Of a stretch of DNA of 55,626 nucleotides, positions 9,052-18,130 are shown in pieces; within the stretch, counting starts at the first letter, position 1; each line of letters opens with the position of its first letter. A program made the translations under genes and the position numbers. The stretch covers positions 1-55,626 of the forward strand of contig JAJFUI010000100.1 of the NCBI GenBank assembly GCA_021372555.1, given 5' to 3'. The notes below the pieces were generated by a model. It had not been told where the DNA came from and ran no database searches. It was given only the letters and a program-made list of their open reading frames with translations. This stretch comes from Planctomycetaceae bacterium (GTDB taxonomy: Bacteria > Planctomycetota > Planctomycetia > Pirellulales > Thermoguttaceae).

Positions 9052-9426
9052 ATGGGTGCGAACGCCGATATTCTGATCGTCGCCGACGACGAGGCCAGTT
9101 GCCTGTACATCGAAAAGCTGCTCTCCATCAAACCGTGGCATATCGACAAGGCCTGGGTCGGCTCGAAGGCGCTCGAGCTCGCACGGCAGCATGCCTATGA
9201 CGCCGTGGTGTTCGACTATCGCAAACCAGGAATGGACGGGGCGGACGTCTGCCGCCGCATCGGTGAGGTGTTGCCCCGGGCCCGCAAGATCTTTATGACC
9301 GGCACGCCGAACATCGATTCGGTGTACCGTGCCGTTGAAGCCGGCGCCGAGCGTGTGTTGCCGAAACCCGTCGATCCCACCGAGCTTGTCGAGGTGCTGG
9401 AAATGCAATTGGCGGCGGCCGAGTGA
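9052..9426 (+). CDS. Stand-alone response-regulator receiver domain protein
   Basis: A 124-residue CheY-like single domain with no output domain. DILIVADDEAS carries the acidic pair (D12-D13). VVFDYRKPGMDGAD contains the phospho-acceptor Asp (residue 55), FMTGTP the conserved Thr, and LPKPVDP the conserved Lys. The start ATG 9052 follows GGCGGAG; the upstream in-frame extension is low-complexity and was not kept. No histidine kinase lies nearby, so its partner is unknown. It could signal through protein-protein contact or phosphotransfer. Confidence 0.88.
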   Translation: MGANADILIVADDEASCLYIEKLLSIKPWHIDKAWVGSKALELARQHAYDAVVFDYRKPGMDGADVCRRIGEVLPRARKIFMTGTPNIDSVYRAVEAGAERVLPKPVDPTELVEVLEMQLAAAE

Positions 9427-9503
9427 CGATGCGTCGCCGGCATTATCGCGAAAACGGTTAAGTATCAGTGGTGACTGTGTCACATAACTCAAGGAGACCT
9501 GCA

Positions 9504-10037
9504 ATGCGATTTGGACTGTTGGTGATGCTCGTGGCGGCGTGCGTGTGGTGCGTCGGTGCACAAGCTTGGGCGCAAGGCGCCCGCGTTGATGTGGACAAGG
9601 GCAGCGTCAGCGTCGATGTGAACGCTCAAGGCATGGATCGCGGTGGTCAGATCATCCGTGCCGGCAATGTCAACGGGCTGAAAGTCTACAGCCCGGACAA
9701 CAAATCGCTCGGAAAAATCGAGGACATCGTCCTCGATCTGAAAACCGGCAAGATCCGCTACGCTGTCCTCTCGTTCGGCGGTTTTCTGGGGATGGGCGAC
9801 AAGTACTTCGCCATTCCCTGGCAGAAGCTCTCGTTCGTCTCGAAGGGCGAAACGAACGAGGGCACGGCGAAGGAGCGCTACGCAGTTCTTGACATTACGA
9901 AAGACACGCTCAAGAGCGCGCCGGGCTTCGATAAGGATCATTGGCCCAACTTTGCCGACGCCAATTGGCGACAGACCATCGAGGGCTACTACAACCGCGG
10001 AAACCAGGCGAGCGGCCAACGCAACCCTCAGCGCTAG
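9504..10037 (+). CDS. Exported PRC-barrel domain protein
   Basis: A 177-residue protein. It starts at ATG 9504, which has a perfect AAGGAGA box six bases upstream. The first 23 or so residues (MRFGLLVMLVAACVWCVGAQ, then AWAQG) form a Sec signal peptide with an A-x-A site. The central segment NGLKVYSPDNKSLGKIEDIV through RYAVLSFGGFLGMGDKYFAI is a PRC-barrel, the small beta-barrel found in photosynthetic reaction centre H subunits and RimM; in exported bacterial proteins its function is mostly unknown. The tail is polar. It sits beside another small exported protein, suggesting an envelope or stress role, but this is inference. Confidence 0.85.
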   Translation: MRFGLLVMLVAACVWCVGAQAWAQGARVDVDKGSVSVDVNAQGMDRGGQIIRAGNVNGLKVYSPDNKSLGKIEDIVLDLKTGKIRYAVLSFGGFLGMGDKYFAIPWQKLSFVSKGETNEGTAKERYAVLDITKDTLKSAPGFDKDHWPNFADANWRQTIEGYYNRGNQASGQRNPQR

Positions 10038-10172
10038 TGCGCATGGCGTTGCCGAAACCCTGACGGCACCCAAGCGGTAGTGCGGCGTTAAGCAGGTTGT
10101 TGAAGGCATGTCGCGGCGGTGGGGCCATCGCGGCGTGCCTTCTGTGTTTCCAAGCCGAGAAAAGGAGATGTC

Positions 10173-10607
10173 ATGTTTCGATGGTTACTGATCAGCCTGA
10201 TCGCGTCGCTGGCAACCGGGGCCGCGATCGCAGCCAGACTGGGCGACGGCCAAGAGACGGCCGCGTACCAGCAGTGCGCGAAGGCGTGCAGCGATTGCCA
10301 ACGGGCGTGTGACACTTGCGCGGCTCATTGCGGCTCGCTCATTGCCGAGGGAAAGGCCAAGCACTTGGCGACGCTCAGAACGTGCCAGGATTGCGCGACG
10401 CACTGCGGCGCAGCCGCCTCGATCGTCGCCCGGCAAGGACCGTTCTCCGACACGATTTGCAAGGCCTGCGCGGAGGCGTGCCGCCGCTGCGGCAACGAAT
10501 GCCAGAAGTTCGCCGATGATCCGATGCTTAGACAGTGTGCGGAGCAGTGTCAGGCATGCGAAAAGGCTTGCCAGGACATGCTCTCCCACATCGCATCGGA
10601 AAAGTAG
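10173..10607 (+). CDS. Exported four-helix-bundle copper-binding protein (Csp-like, DUF326)
   Basis: A 144-residue protein with 18 cysteines spaced mostly as C-x3-C or C-x2-C along predicted helices (CAKACSDCQRACDTC, CAEACRRCGNEC, CAEQCQACEKAC). This is the hallmark of the Csp copper-storage family, in which Cys residues line the core of a four-helix bundle and bind many Cu(I) ions. The N-terminus MFRWLLISLIASLATGAAIA looks like a signal peptide or single membrane anchor, resembling the exported Csp1 type. The start ATG 10173 has an AAAGGAG box. No copper ATPase or CueR-like regulator is visible nearby. Confidence 0.85.
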   Translation: MFRWLLISLIASLATGAAIAARLGDGQETAAYQQCAKACSDCQRACDTCAAHCGSLIAEGKAKHLATLRTCQDCATHCGAAASIVARQGPFSDTICKACAEACRRCGNECQKFADDPMLRQCAEQCQACEKACQDMLSHIASEK

Positions 10608-10629
10608 CGGAAGAAGCAGGCGGACGGCT

Positions 10630-11217
10630 TCAGTCGGCCCAGATCTCGATGCGGATGGTGCGCACGCCGTCGTTGACAACGGGCACGTCAAGGACGCGGA
10701 GCTTTGCCTTGCGGCGAACGCCGCTAATCTGGCCGCTCCGCTCCTTGTACGCCCGTTCCACCCGGTCGAGATCGTCGACATTCGCATTGAGCCGCAACTC
10801 TTCGAGCAGGTCTGCCTCCGAGAGATGCGACCGCTCGAGCGCGGCCCGTTGGACCTGTCCGTTGTCAACGAGCAGGCGGCAGTGTCCCTTGACCAAATTG
10901 CCGAAGCGGTGCGATCGGCAGGCGAGCTTAGTGACCAGCCAATGCAATGCAACCAATGCGGCGCATGCCGCGGCCGTGCCAGAGATCGACGCGGCTCCAT
11001 TGATTCCCCGGCTCAAGAGAGAACCGATAACGACGGCCAGCACAACGTCCAATGGCGTCGCGTTGCCCAGGAGACGGCTCTTCGCCAACCGGATCATTGT
11101 TAGTCCGATGGCGTAGACGACCAACGCTCGGGCCGCCACCTGACCAACGGCAAGAGGTCGGACCGGCGCGTCACCGCCAAACACAAACATCAGCCACGAG
11201 CCTACAGCATCGATCAC
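10630..11217 (-). CDS. DUF421 (YetF-like) membrane protein
   Basis: About 195 residues with the DUF421 layout. Three membrane helices come first (ALVVYAIGLTMIRLA, then the conserved LLGNATPLDVVLAVVIGSLL, then AAACAALVALHWLV). A soluble C-terminal domain follows with VKGHCRLLVDNGQVQRAALE and a helix-rich end. YetF-type proteins are small membrane proteins of unknown biochemical role. The start is uncertain: GTG 11217 gives the normal family length, while an in-frame TTG at 11424 would add about 70 residues without family resemblance. It converges on the copper-protein gene with a 22-bp gap. Confidence 0.75.
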   Translation of the reverse strand: MIDAVGSWLMFVFGGDAPVRPLAVGQVAARALVVYAIGLTMIRLAKSRLLGNATPLDVVLAVVIGSLLSRGINGAASISGTAAACAALVALHWLVTKLACRSHRFGNLVKGHCRLLVDNGQVQRAALERSHLSEADLLEELRLNANVDDLDRVERAYKERSGQISGVRRKAKLRVLDVPVVNDGVRTIRIEIWAD

Positions 11218-11438
11218 CAGCCAGACTCCGATGAGTGGAACAGGGGAATAGTAGGCCGTGGGCCGTCGCGAGCAAGGCGTGTGCCTCGCGCTTGCCAGAG
11301 TGTCGGGTCCTCGCGCTGCGGCAAACGGCAAACCGACGGACGTGAAACCGCTGTCGAGTTGGTCAACGAACAGCGATCGACGTCCGTTCAGGCACAAAAA
11401 GTGCTGCTCCAGTCGGCAGAACAACGGAAAGGCGATCG

Positions 11439-13586
11439 ATGAAAGTTCTGCCCGGACGCTCCTATCCGCTCGGCGCTACGTGGGACGGCCGAGGGACCAC
11501 TTTCGCCCTCTATTCAGAGGCTGCGACGAAGGTGGAACTCTGCCTCTTCGACAGCCCGGACGCCTCGCACGAATCGGGCCGCATCGTCCTGCCGGAAACA
11601 ACCGATCTGGTCTGGCACGCTTACCTGCCGGACATTCTGCCCGGCCAGGTCTACGGCTATCGCGTGCACGGGCCATACGAGCCGAAGCAGGGTCATCGCT
11701 TCACTCCCAACAAGATTTCCCTGGACCCTTATGCCAAGGCCGTTGTCCGCGAGACGAAATGGGCTGACGAAATGTTCGCCTACCGCGTGGGCGATCCCGA
11801 GGGCGACCTGTCGTTCGACGATCGGGACAACGCCCACCTCGCGCCGTTAGCCGCGGTGATCGACGACGCCTTCACCTGGGGTAGCGACCGGTGGCCCCGC
11901 ACCGAATGGAGCAAGACGGTCATCTATGAACTGCATGTCCGCGGCTTTTCGATCCTCAATCCGGAGGTGCCGGAGCGGCTGCGCGGCACGTACGCCGGTC
12001 TCGGGTCCGAGGCCTCGATCGACTATCTCAGAAGCCTGGGTGTCACCGCCGTGGAACTACTGCCCATCCACGAGTTAGTTCACGATCGGCACATAGTCGA
12101 ACGGGGCCTGAAAAACTACTGGGGCTACAATTCGCTGAGCTTTTTTGCCCCCGAGCATCAATACGCCTCGGCCGCATCGCCGCCCGACGTCGTTCGCGAG
12201 TTCAAGACGATGGTCCGCAACCTGCACGCCGCCGGCATCGAGGTGATTCTCGACGTGGTCTACAACCACACGGCCGAAGGCAACCAGCTCGGCCCGTCGT
12301 TATCATTCCGCGGCATCGACAATGCGGCCTATTACCGTCTTGTGGCGGAGGATCCGCGGTACTACATGGACTTCACCGGCTGCGGCAACGGCTTGAACAT
12401 GGTCAATTTCCGCGTGCTGCAACTGATTATGGACAGCCTTCGCTACTGGGTCACGTCGATGCACGTCGATGGGTTTCGGTTCGATTTGGCCAGCACCTTG
12501 GCCCGCGAGCTACACGACGTCAATCAGCTCGGCGTCTTTTTCGACGTGATCCACCAGGACCCGGTGATTTCACAGGCCAAGCTGATCGCTGAGCCGTGGG
12601 ATGTCGGCGAAGGCGGGTACCGGGTCGGCAACTTCCCGCTGCTCTGGTCCGAATGGAACGGCAAGTATCGTGACGCCATGCGGCGGTTCTGGAAAGGCGA
12701 CGAGGGCATGGTTCCCGAGTTTGCGACGCGGTTCTGCGGATCCAGCGACCTCTATGAATGGAGCAACCGCCGCCCACACGCCAGCATCAACTTCATTACC
12801 GCACACGACGGCTTCACGCTCAACGACCTCGTCTCGTACAACGAAAAGCACAACGAGGCCAATGGCGAAGGCGGTCGCGACGGCGAATCGAACAACCTGA
12901 GTTGGAACTGCGGCGTCGAAGGACCGACTGATGATCCAGGCATCCAAGCGTTGCGGGCGAAGAAACAGCGAAGCATGCTCCTGACGCTCTGGCTGTCGCA
13001 GGGCGTGCCGATGCTCCGCGCCGGCGATGAAATCGGTCACTCGCAACGGGGCAACAACAACGCCTATTGTCAGGACAACGAGATATCCTGGCTCAACTGG
13101 ACGCTGGGGCCGGCCCAGGCGTCGTTGTTAGAATTCGCGCGGCGCGTCGCGCTCATCTTTCGCCAAGAGCCGGTGTTCCACCGCCGTCGCTTCTTCCACG
13201 GCAAGTCGCTCCGCAGCGCCGACACGCCGGAAATCACTTGGTTGGCCCCCGTCGGCGGCGAAATGTCGGACGACATGTGGAACGACCCCAAGCTCCGTTG
13301 CCTGGGCATTCGTCTCTACGGCAAGCGAATCGACATCGACGAGCACGGTGAAGAAATCGATGGCGACACCATGCTGCTGCTGTTCAACGCCGACCATGCC
13401 GTGCCCGTCGCTTTCAAGCTCCCACCGGCCGACGAGGGTCAGAAGTGGGAATTGCTGGCCGACTCGGCGCGCAGCGAGCAGGGACCTGCCCAACATGTCG
13501 AAAGGTTGTTCGAGTTGGCTCCCTGCTCGGTTGCCGTCTTCCGCAGTCGGTCGATCGAGCTTGAGACTGACGGCATCGAGACTTAA
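11439..13586 (+). CDS. glgX: Glycogen debranching enzyme (isoamylase type)
   Basis: A 715-residue GH13 protein. An N-terminal CBM48 domain (RSYPLGATWDGRGTTFALYS to HAYLPDILPGQVYGYRVHGP) is followed by the catalytic barrel with the four classic regions: VILDVVYNHTAEG (about residue 270), DGFRFDLAS (nucleophile Asp about 348), KLIAEPWDVG (acid/base Glu about 384) and TAHDGFTLNDLV (about 454). It hydrolyses alpha-1,6 branches of glycogen or limit dextrin. The length matches GlgX/TreX. The start ATG 11439 has a weak GGAAAGG box. It stands alone, without glgA, glgB or glgP in the window. Confidence 0.95.
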   Translation: MKVLPGRSYPLGATWDGRGTTFALYSEAATKVELCLFDSPDASHESGRIVLPETTDLVWHAYLPDILPGQVYGYRVHGPYEPKQGHRFTPNKISLDPYAKAVVRETKWADEMFAYRVGDPEGDLSFDDRDNAHLAPLAAVIDDAFTWGSDRWPRTEWSKTVIYELHVRGFSILNPEVPERLRGTYAGLGSEASIDYLRSLGVTAVELLPIHELVHDRHIVERGLKNYWGYNSLSFFAPEHQYASAASPPDVVREFKTMVRNLHAAGIEVILDVVYNHTAEGNQLGPSLSFRGIDNAAYYRLVAEDPRYYMDFTGCGNGLNMVNFRVLQLIMDSLRYWVTSMHVDGFRFDLASTLARELHDVNQLGVFFDVIHQDPVISQAKLIAEPWDVGEGGYRVGNFPLLWSEWNGKYRDAMRRFWKGDEGMVPEFATRFCGSSDLYEWSNRRPHASINFITAHDGFTLNDLVSYNEKHNEANGEGGRDGESNNLSWNCGVEGPTDDPGIQALRAKKQRSMLLTLWLSQGVPMLRAGDEIGHSQRGNNNAYCQDNEISWLNWTLGPAQASLLEFARRVALIFRQEPVFHRRRFFHGKSLRSADTPEITWLAPVGGEMSDDMWNDPKLRCLGIRLYGKRIDIDEHGEEIDGDTMLLLFNADHAVPVAFKLPPADEGQKWELLADSARSEQGPAQHVERLFELAPCSVAVFRSRSIELETDGIET

Positions 13587-13685
13587 GTCGCCCGGAGTTT
13601 CAACGACCGCGCTGGTCGGGCTTTGGCCAGCGGCATAAGGGCGTCGCCCCACGATGGAGCTAGATGAGAGAAGATGTTAGGCAAG

Positions 13686-13758
<73 letters not shown>

Positions 13759-13991
13759 GATGGGACGGTTGCGGCCGAAACCGCCACTGTATCATAAGCA
13801 CCAACGTACCCTTTCCGGCTCCGCTGGTCAAGGCACGCGGAGTTGCTTCCGCGCGAGTTGAAAGCGAAGCGGCTCAGGAGGCGGGCCTCGCCATCGCCCA
13901 AATGCGAGCGGCCCGTGTCGGCGCTGTCGCGAGTTCGACATGACTCTACAGCAACACCCGCGGACTCTTGATAGCAGAAAAATGCAACGGG

Positions 13992-14684
13992 TCACGCTTG
14001 GCCGGTGGGCCGGGGGGTGGCGATGAGGTCGCGGAGCATCCCGGGGGAGAGGTCGTCGAGGGAGCGGACGATAGCGGACGCGGCGGCGAGGTCCTCGGGC
14101 TTGCGGCCGGTGCTCACGAGGCCGATGCTAGCCATGCCGGCGGCATCGGCTGCGGCCACGCCGGGCGGAGCGTCCTCGATGACGGCGCAGCGGGCGGGCG
14201 GGACGCCGAGGCGTTCGGCGGCCAGGAGAAAGACCTGCGGGTCGGGCTTTCCGCGCGTGACGTCGCGACCGGTGACGGCGGCAGAGAGGAACGCCCGGAC
14301 ACCGAGACGATCGACGACCATGTCGACATTCTCGGGCGGCGCGGAGGAACCGACGGCGAGGCGGAAGCCGTCTTCGTGCAGGGCTCTCAGTAGTTGGAAC
14401 GCGCCCGGCATGGCGGGGAAATCGTCTTCGATCAATCGCCGGAAGGCGGCTTCCTTGCGATGATCGAGGTCGGCGATCTGGGCGTCGCTAAAGCGGTCGC
14501 GCCCCCAGAGGCGGGCGATGATTTCGCGGCTGGTGCGGCCGAAGGTGTCAGCGAACTGTTCCTCGGACAGCGAGAGTCCCTCTTTCACCGCCGTTTCGAG
14601 CCAGCTTTTGTAGTGGGCGTGGTAGGTGTCGACCAGCACGCCATCCATGTCGAAGATTGCGGCGATGGGTTCAGTCATGGCCAT
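13992..14684 (-). CDS. HAD-superfamily hydrolase, beta-phosphoglucomutase-like
   Basis: A 230-residue class with a helical cap. FDMDGVLVDTYHAHYKSW holds the nucleophile and acid/base aspartates, VGSSAPPENVDMV is motif II (Ser), GKPDPQVFLLAA carries motif III Lys, and VIEDAPPGVAAADAAGM is motif IV. This grouping fits beta-phosphoglucomutase, DOG phosphatase and related sugar-phosphate enzymes; the exact substrate cannot be read. It starts at 14684 or two codons later. It follows the FucP-like transporter by 18 bp, so it is likely part of a sugar-uptake unit. Confidence 0.87.
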   Translation of the reverse strand: MAMTEPIAAIFDMDGVLVDTYHAHYKSWLETAVKEGLSLSEEQFADTFGRTSREIIARLWGRDRFSDAQIADLDHRKEAAFRRLIEDDFPAMPGAFQLLRALHEDGFRLAVGSSAPPENVDMVVDRLGVRAFLSAAVTGRDVTRGKPDPQVFLLAAERLGVPPARCAVIEDAPPGVAAADAAGMASIGLVSTGRKPEDLAAASAIVRSLDDLSPGMLRDLIATPRPTGQA

Positions 14685-14702
14685 AGTCTGTCGGTGAGGC
14701 GT

Positions 14703-16523
14703 TCAATGGGCGGCGGATGGCTTGACGCCGCTTAGCGAGTTGGCGTTGCTCAGCATGGGCCACGCGACGCCGTAGAGAGCGACGAGGGCGAAGCAGACCA
14801 TGGGGACGAGGAAGCCACGGGACATGTCGTACTGGTCCGCGACGGCGCCCATTAGTTTTGGCACGATGGCTCCGCCCATGATGGCCATGACGATAAAGGC
14901 GGAAGCTTTCTTGGCGCGGTCGCCGAGGCCGAAGATGCCAAGCGCGAAAATCGTCGGGAACATGATGGACATGAAGAAGTAGCTCAGGAAGACGCAGACG
15001 GCCGAGGCCCAACCGAGCTTTGCAACGACCAGGAGGCAGGCGATGACGTTGAGGACACCGTAGAGGCCGAGGATCTTGTGGGCGGAGTACCTTTTCAGGA
15101 GACTGGCGCCGGTGTATCGGCCCAGCAGGAAAAGGACGAACCCGACAGCGGTCAGCAGAGAAGCGTAGCTGTTGCTGATGCAATGAACGCTTTCATCGAA
15201 AGGCAACGATTGGGGATAGGCGTCATGGAGCAGCTTGCGATTGAGGATCGCGAGGTTGACGCGTGCGGTGCTCTTGGGATCGGGCTCGGCCTGTTTGCCT
15301 TGGGCGTGCGGGTTCGCGGCGGCCTCGTCAGCTTGTTTCTCGGCCATCCGCTGGGCGAGCAGCTTTTGAGTGTCGGCGGAAAGGCGGACGCCGGCGAAAA
15401 GGCTGACGTCGCCAATGACGGCGACCTTTTGTCCCTTTCGGGGTCCCTCCGCAATTGTCTTGTTCGGATTTTGCCTAACGATCTTGTTTAGGTCCTGCAC
15501 GAGGGCGATGCGCAGCGTCGTCGCGTCATCGCCGGGTTTGTGGCTGGTCAGTACCTTATGCGAGTCGTCGGACAACTGGTCGGCGATGAATGCAGAGACG
15601 GGGTCCGACTTCTGCTTTAGCTTCTGAACGAACGACGGCAATTCCTTGATATGGTTTTTCGAGAACGTCGTGTTCGCCTCGATGGAACCTGCCGGTGCGA
15701 TGGAAAGCCACGAAATGGGAACGGGAGGCACCTCGGCCGTCATGTAGTTGATGAAGAAGCTGAATATGCCGGCTTGCGCGGCGACGTAAAAGAACTGCGC
15801 CGCGATGCCGGCGACAAAGTGCGGGTGGGACCAGATCGAGCGGGAAACGCCAGGGGCAGCGTCGTCGAGATGGTAATCGTCCTCGGCCTTGATGTCCGGC
15901 ACGTGCGCGAAATAGAAGACGATGGCCAGAAGGGTGACGACCGCGGCAATGACAGCGTAGGGGATCCAGAGGGTCTGGCTGCCAGTGCTTTGTCCGGCAG
16001 CGTCCTTGGAATAGAAGAACACCATTCCGATAAACGGGCCAAACGCCCAACCGACGCTGTTGCACGATTGGGCGAGGTTAATGCGGGTGGCCGCATAGCA
16101 TGGCGAGCCCAAGACGGTCGTGTAGGGATTGGCGATCGTTTCCAGGAAGGTGAGGCCGGACGCGATGAAGCAGACGCCGACGAGAAACGCCCAGAATTGG
16201 GCGATGTGCGTGGCGGGAATGAACCACAGCCCACCGGCGGCGACCATGAGAAGGCCGACGATGATGCCGCCTTTGTAGCCGATTCGGCTGGCGAGCCAGC
16301 CGGCGGGGATGGACATGAGGAAGTAGCCCAAGTAGTGAGCCCACTGGACGTTGGCCGATTGAGCCAAGGTCAGATTGAGCTCCTCCTGGAAGTGCTTGTC
16401 CATCGTGTCGATCATGCCATTGCACGTTCCCCAGAGGAGAAACAGCGAGCTGACCAAGATGAAGGTGAACATGACGTTCTTGCCGTCATCGGTCACGAAG
16501 AGGCGAGCCTTGTTTGTTTTCAT
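14703..16523 (-). CDS. MFS sugar:proton symporter, FucP-like, with a large central insertion
   Basis: A 606-residue protein, about 170-190 longer than typical FucP (about 430-440). The N-terminal six helices (FTFILVSSLFLLWGTCNGMI, WAHYLGYFLMSIPAGWLASR, GLTFLETIANPYTTVLG) and the C-terminal helices (LLTAVGFVLFLLGRYTGASL, FFMSIMFPTIFALGIFGLG) follow the L-fucose:H+ symporter pattern. Between TM7 and TM8, residues about 262-452 form a hydrophilic, mostly helical Lys/Gln/Ala/Asp-rich segment without family resemblance. The following HAD phosphatase and the upstream sialate esterase suggest uptake of a sugar released from acetylated polysaccharide. Confidence 0.87.
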   Translation of the reverse strand: MKTNKARLFVTDDGKNVMFTFILVSSLFLLWGTCNGMIDTMDKHFQEELNLTLAQSANVQWAHYLGYFLMSIPAGWLASRIGYKGGIIVGLLMVAAGGLWFIPATHIAQFWAFLVGVCFIASGLTFLETIANPYTTVLGSPCYAATRINLAQSCNSVGWAFGPFIGMVFFYSKDAAGQSTGSQTLWIPYAVIAAVVTLLAIVFYFAHVPDIKAEDDYHLDDAAPGVSRSIWSHPHFVAGIAAQFFYVAAQAGIFSFFINYMTAEVPPVPISWLSIAPAGSIEANTTFSKNHIKELPSFVQKLKQKSDPVSAFIADQLSDDSHKVLTSHKPGDDATTLRIALVQDLNKIVRQNPNKTIAEGPRKGQKVAVIGDVSLFAGVRLSADTQKLLAQRMAEKQADEAAANPHAQGKQAEPDPKSTARVNLAILNRKLLHDAYPQSLPFDESVHCISNSYASLLTAVGFVLFLLGRYTGASLLKRYSAHKILGLYGVLNVIACLLVVAKLGWASAVCVFLSYFFMSIMFPTIFALGIFGLGDRAKKASAFIVMAIMGGAIVPKLMGAVADQYDMSRGFLVPMVCFALVALYGVAWPMLSNANSLSGVKPSAAH

Positions 16524-16605
16524 CGGGCTTCTCGCTGTTCAACTCTGGGGCAATGCCAATGGTCGGCGGCGATGTCGACCACGATTGGACGACACTACGT
16601 GGTTG

Positions 16606-18060
16606 CTACCGTTGCGTCAGGCCCTTCCAGGAGTCTGTGCGGAAGGGGGAAGCGGGCAGGCCTTCCTTGTTGGCGAAGTTCGGCTGGGCGTCGTCGTGCC
16701 AGGCGTAGCGGACGGCGACGGGACTGGCGACTGCGTCGGCATGAATCACGAGAGCGCCGCCATCGATGGTGGCCACGGCGGGAACGAACTTCTGATCGGC
16801 GCCGGCGATGGTGAAATCGGTGAGCGGTTTGCCGTCCGATGCGGTCAGACCGCCGCCGACGTGGTCGAAGGTGAGGCGAATCTTATTGCCCTCGACGGCC
16901 ATCGACTTGTAGATCGGCCCCGAATAGACCTGCTTGCGGCCGTAGACGGTGGCCTCGGCCCAGAGGGCCAAGCGGCGACCGACCTCTTGCTTGTTCGTGG
17001 GGTGGATATTTCTCAAGTCGCCGATGTCCATCGTCACGGCAAGTCCGGTGTTGGGAACCGATTTGGCGGTCAGGAGTTGGGCTTCCCACAACTCCGCGCA
17101 CACGGCCGGATCTGCGCCGGGGTAACGGAACGGGGCAATCTGCACGATGCCGAAGGGGAAGTCGCCTTGTCCCCAGGCAGATCGCCAATCGGCGATCATC
17201 GTCGGCAGCAGCGTGCGGTACTGGTACGCGCGGTTGGCGTTTCCTTCGCCCTGATACCAGATGGCGCCGCGGATGGCGTAGGGGACCAGCGGCGCGATCA
17301 TGGCATTGTAGAGGCAGGCGCCGTCGTTTTGCAGGAGCGACTTCAAGGCGGGGTTGGCGGCAAGCGCGGGGCCGCTGGTCCAGAACTCAGCGGGCGTGCC
17401 GCCCCAGTAGGTGCCGATCAGGCCGACCGGCACATTCAATTCCTTATGCAACTGGCGGCCGAAGAAGTATGCGACGCCGGAAAACCATTTGACCGTTTCC
17501 GGCCGGCAAACCTTCCACCTGGAGGTCACCTCGGTGATTGGCTGCGGGGCCTTCTGCTTCAGCACGTCGAAGAGGCGGATGTCGGGGTAGTTGGCGGCAT
17601 CGATCTCTTTCTGGCCGTCGTGGCAGGCGGTCAGGCCGAATTCCATGTTCGACTGGCCGGAGCAGACCCAGACCTCCCCGACCACGACATTCTTGAACGT
17701 GAGCAGGTTGCCGCCGGAACCCTTGACGGTCATGGTGAGCGGCGTCGGTATTGAACTGTTCTGGGTTTCGCCGGAGGGGCTCTTCACCTGAACTTCCATC
17801 CGTTGGCATTCCAGCTTCGGAAGCGTGACCATCCAGCGACCATCGTCGCCAGCTTTGGCGGTCGCGGAGTGGTTGGCCACGGTCACGGTGATCTCCTCGC
17901 CCGGCTCAGCCCGACCCCAGACGGGGATGGGCTGATCGCGCTGGAGCACCATATTGTCGCAAAAGACGACGGGCATGCGGATGGCAGCCGATGCCGCGGA
18001 CGCGAGGAGGGCGAGTGCTGCAACGCACGTTGAGAAACGCAGTGCCTGGGAAAAACGCAT
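16606..18060 (-). CDS. Sialate O-acetylesterase (SGNH/SASA family), exported
   Basis: A 484-residue protein with a signal peptide (RFSTCVAALALLASAASAAI). The opening MPVVFCDNMVLQRDQPIPVW and WGRAEPGEEITVT is the typical N-terminal beta domain of this family. VWVCSGQSNMEFGL carries the block-I Ser of the SGNH hydrolase, and AIWYQGEGNANRAYQY a second conserved block. The catalytic His region is near GDLRNIHPTNKQEVG. It removes O-acetyl groups from sialic acids or, more likely here, from acetylated plant or algal polysaccharide. The start ATG 18060 has an AGGAG box; longer readings run into the upstream gene. Confidence 0.93.
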   Translation of the reverse strand: MRFSQALRFSTCVAALALLASAASAAIRMPVVFCDNMVLQRDQPIPVWGRAEPGEEITVTVANHSATAKAGDDGRWMVTLPKLECQRMEVQVKSPSGETQNSSIPTPLTMTVKGSGGNLLTFKNVVVGEVWVCSGQSNMEFGLTACHDGQKEIDAANYPDIRLFDVLKQKAPQPITEVTSRWKVCRPETVKWFSGVAYFFGRQLHKELNVPVGLIGTYWGGTPAEFWTSGPALAANPALKSLLQNDGACLYNAMIAPLVPYAIRGAIWYQGEGNANRAYQYRTLLPTMIADWRSAWGQGDFPFGIVQIAPFRYPGADPAVCAELWEAQLLTAKSVPNTGLAVTMDIGDLRNIHPTNKQEVGRRLALWAEATVYGRKQVYSGPIYKSMAVEGNKIRLTFDHVGGGLTASDGKPLTDFTIAGADQKFVPAVATIDGGALVIHADAVASPVAVRYAWHDDAQPNFANKEGLPASPFRTDSWKGLTQR

Positions 18061-18130
18061 CGTTATCTCCTGTGGATCAACTTGGAATGCTTGGTCGTGT
18101 TCGACGATGTCATCTAGGTCAACTCTGACT

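Noticed and set aside
8532..9149. Minus-strand open frame of 205 codons between the GT9 and receiver genes
   Set aside because: Ser/Arg-rich, overlaps the receiver gene in antisense, and ends in repeat DNA; no support as a gene.
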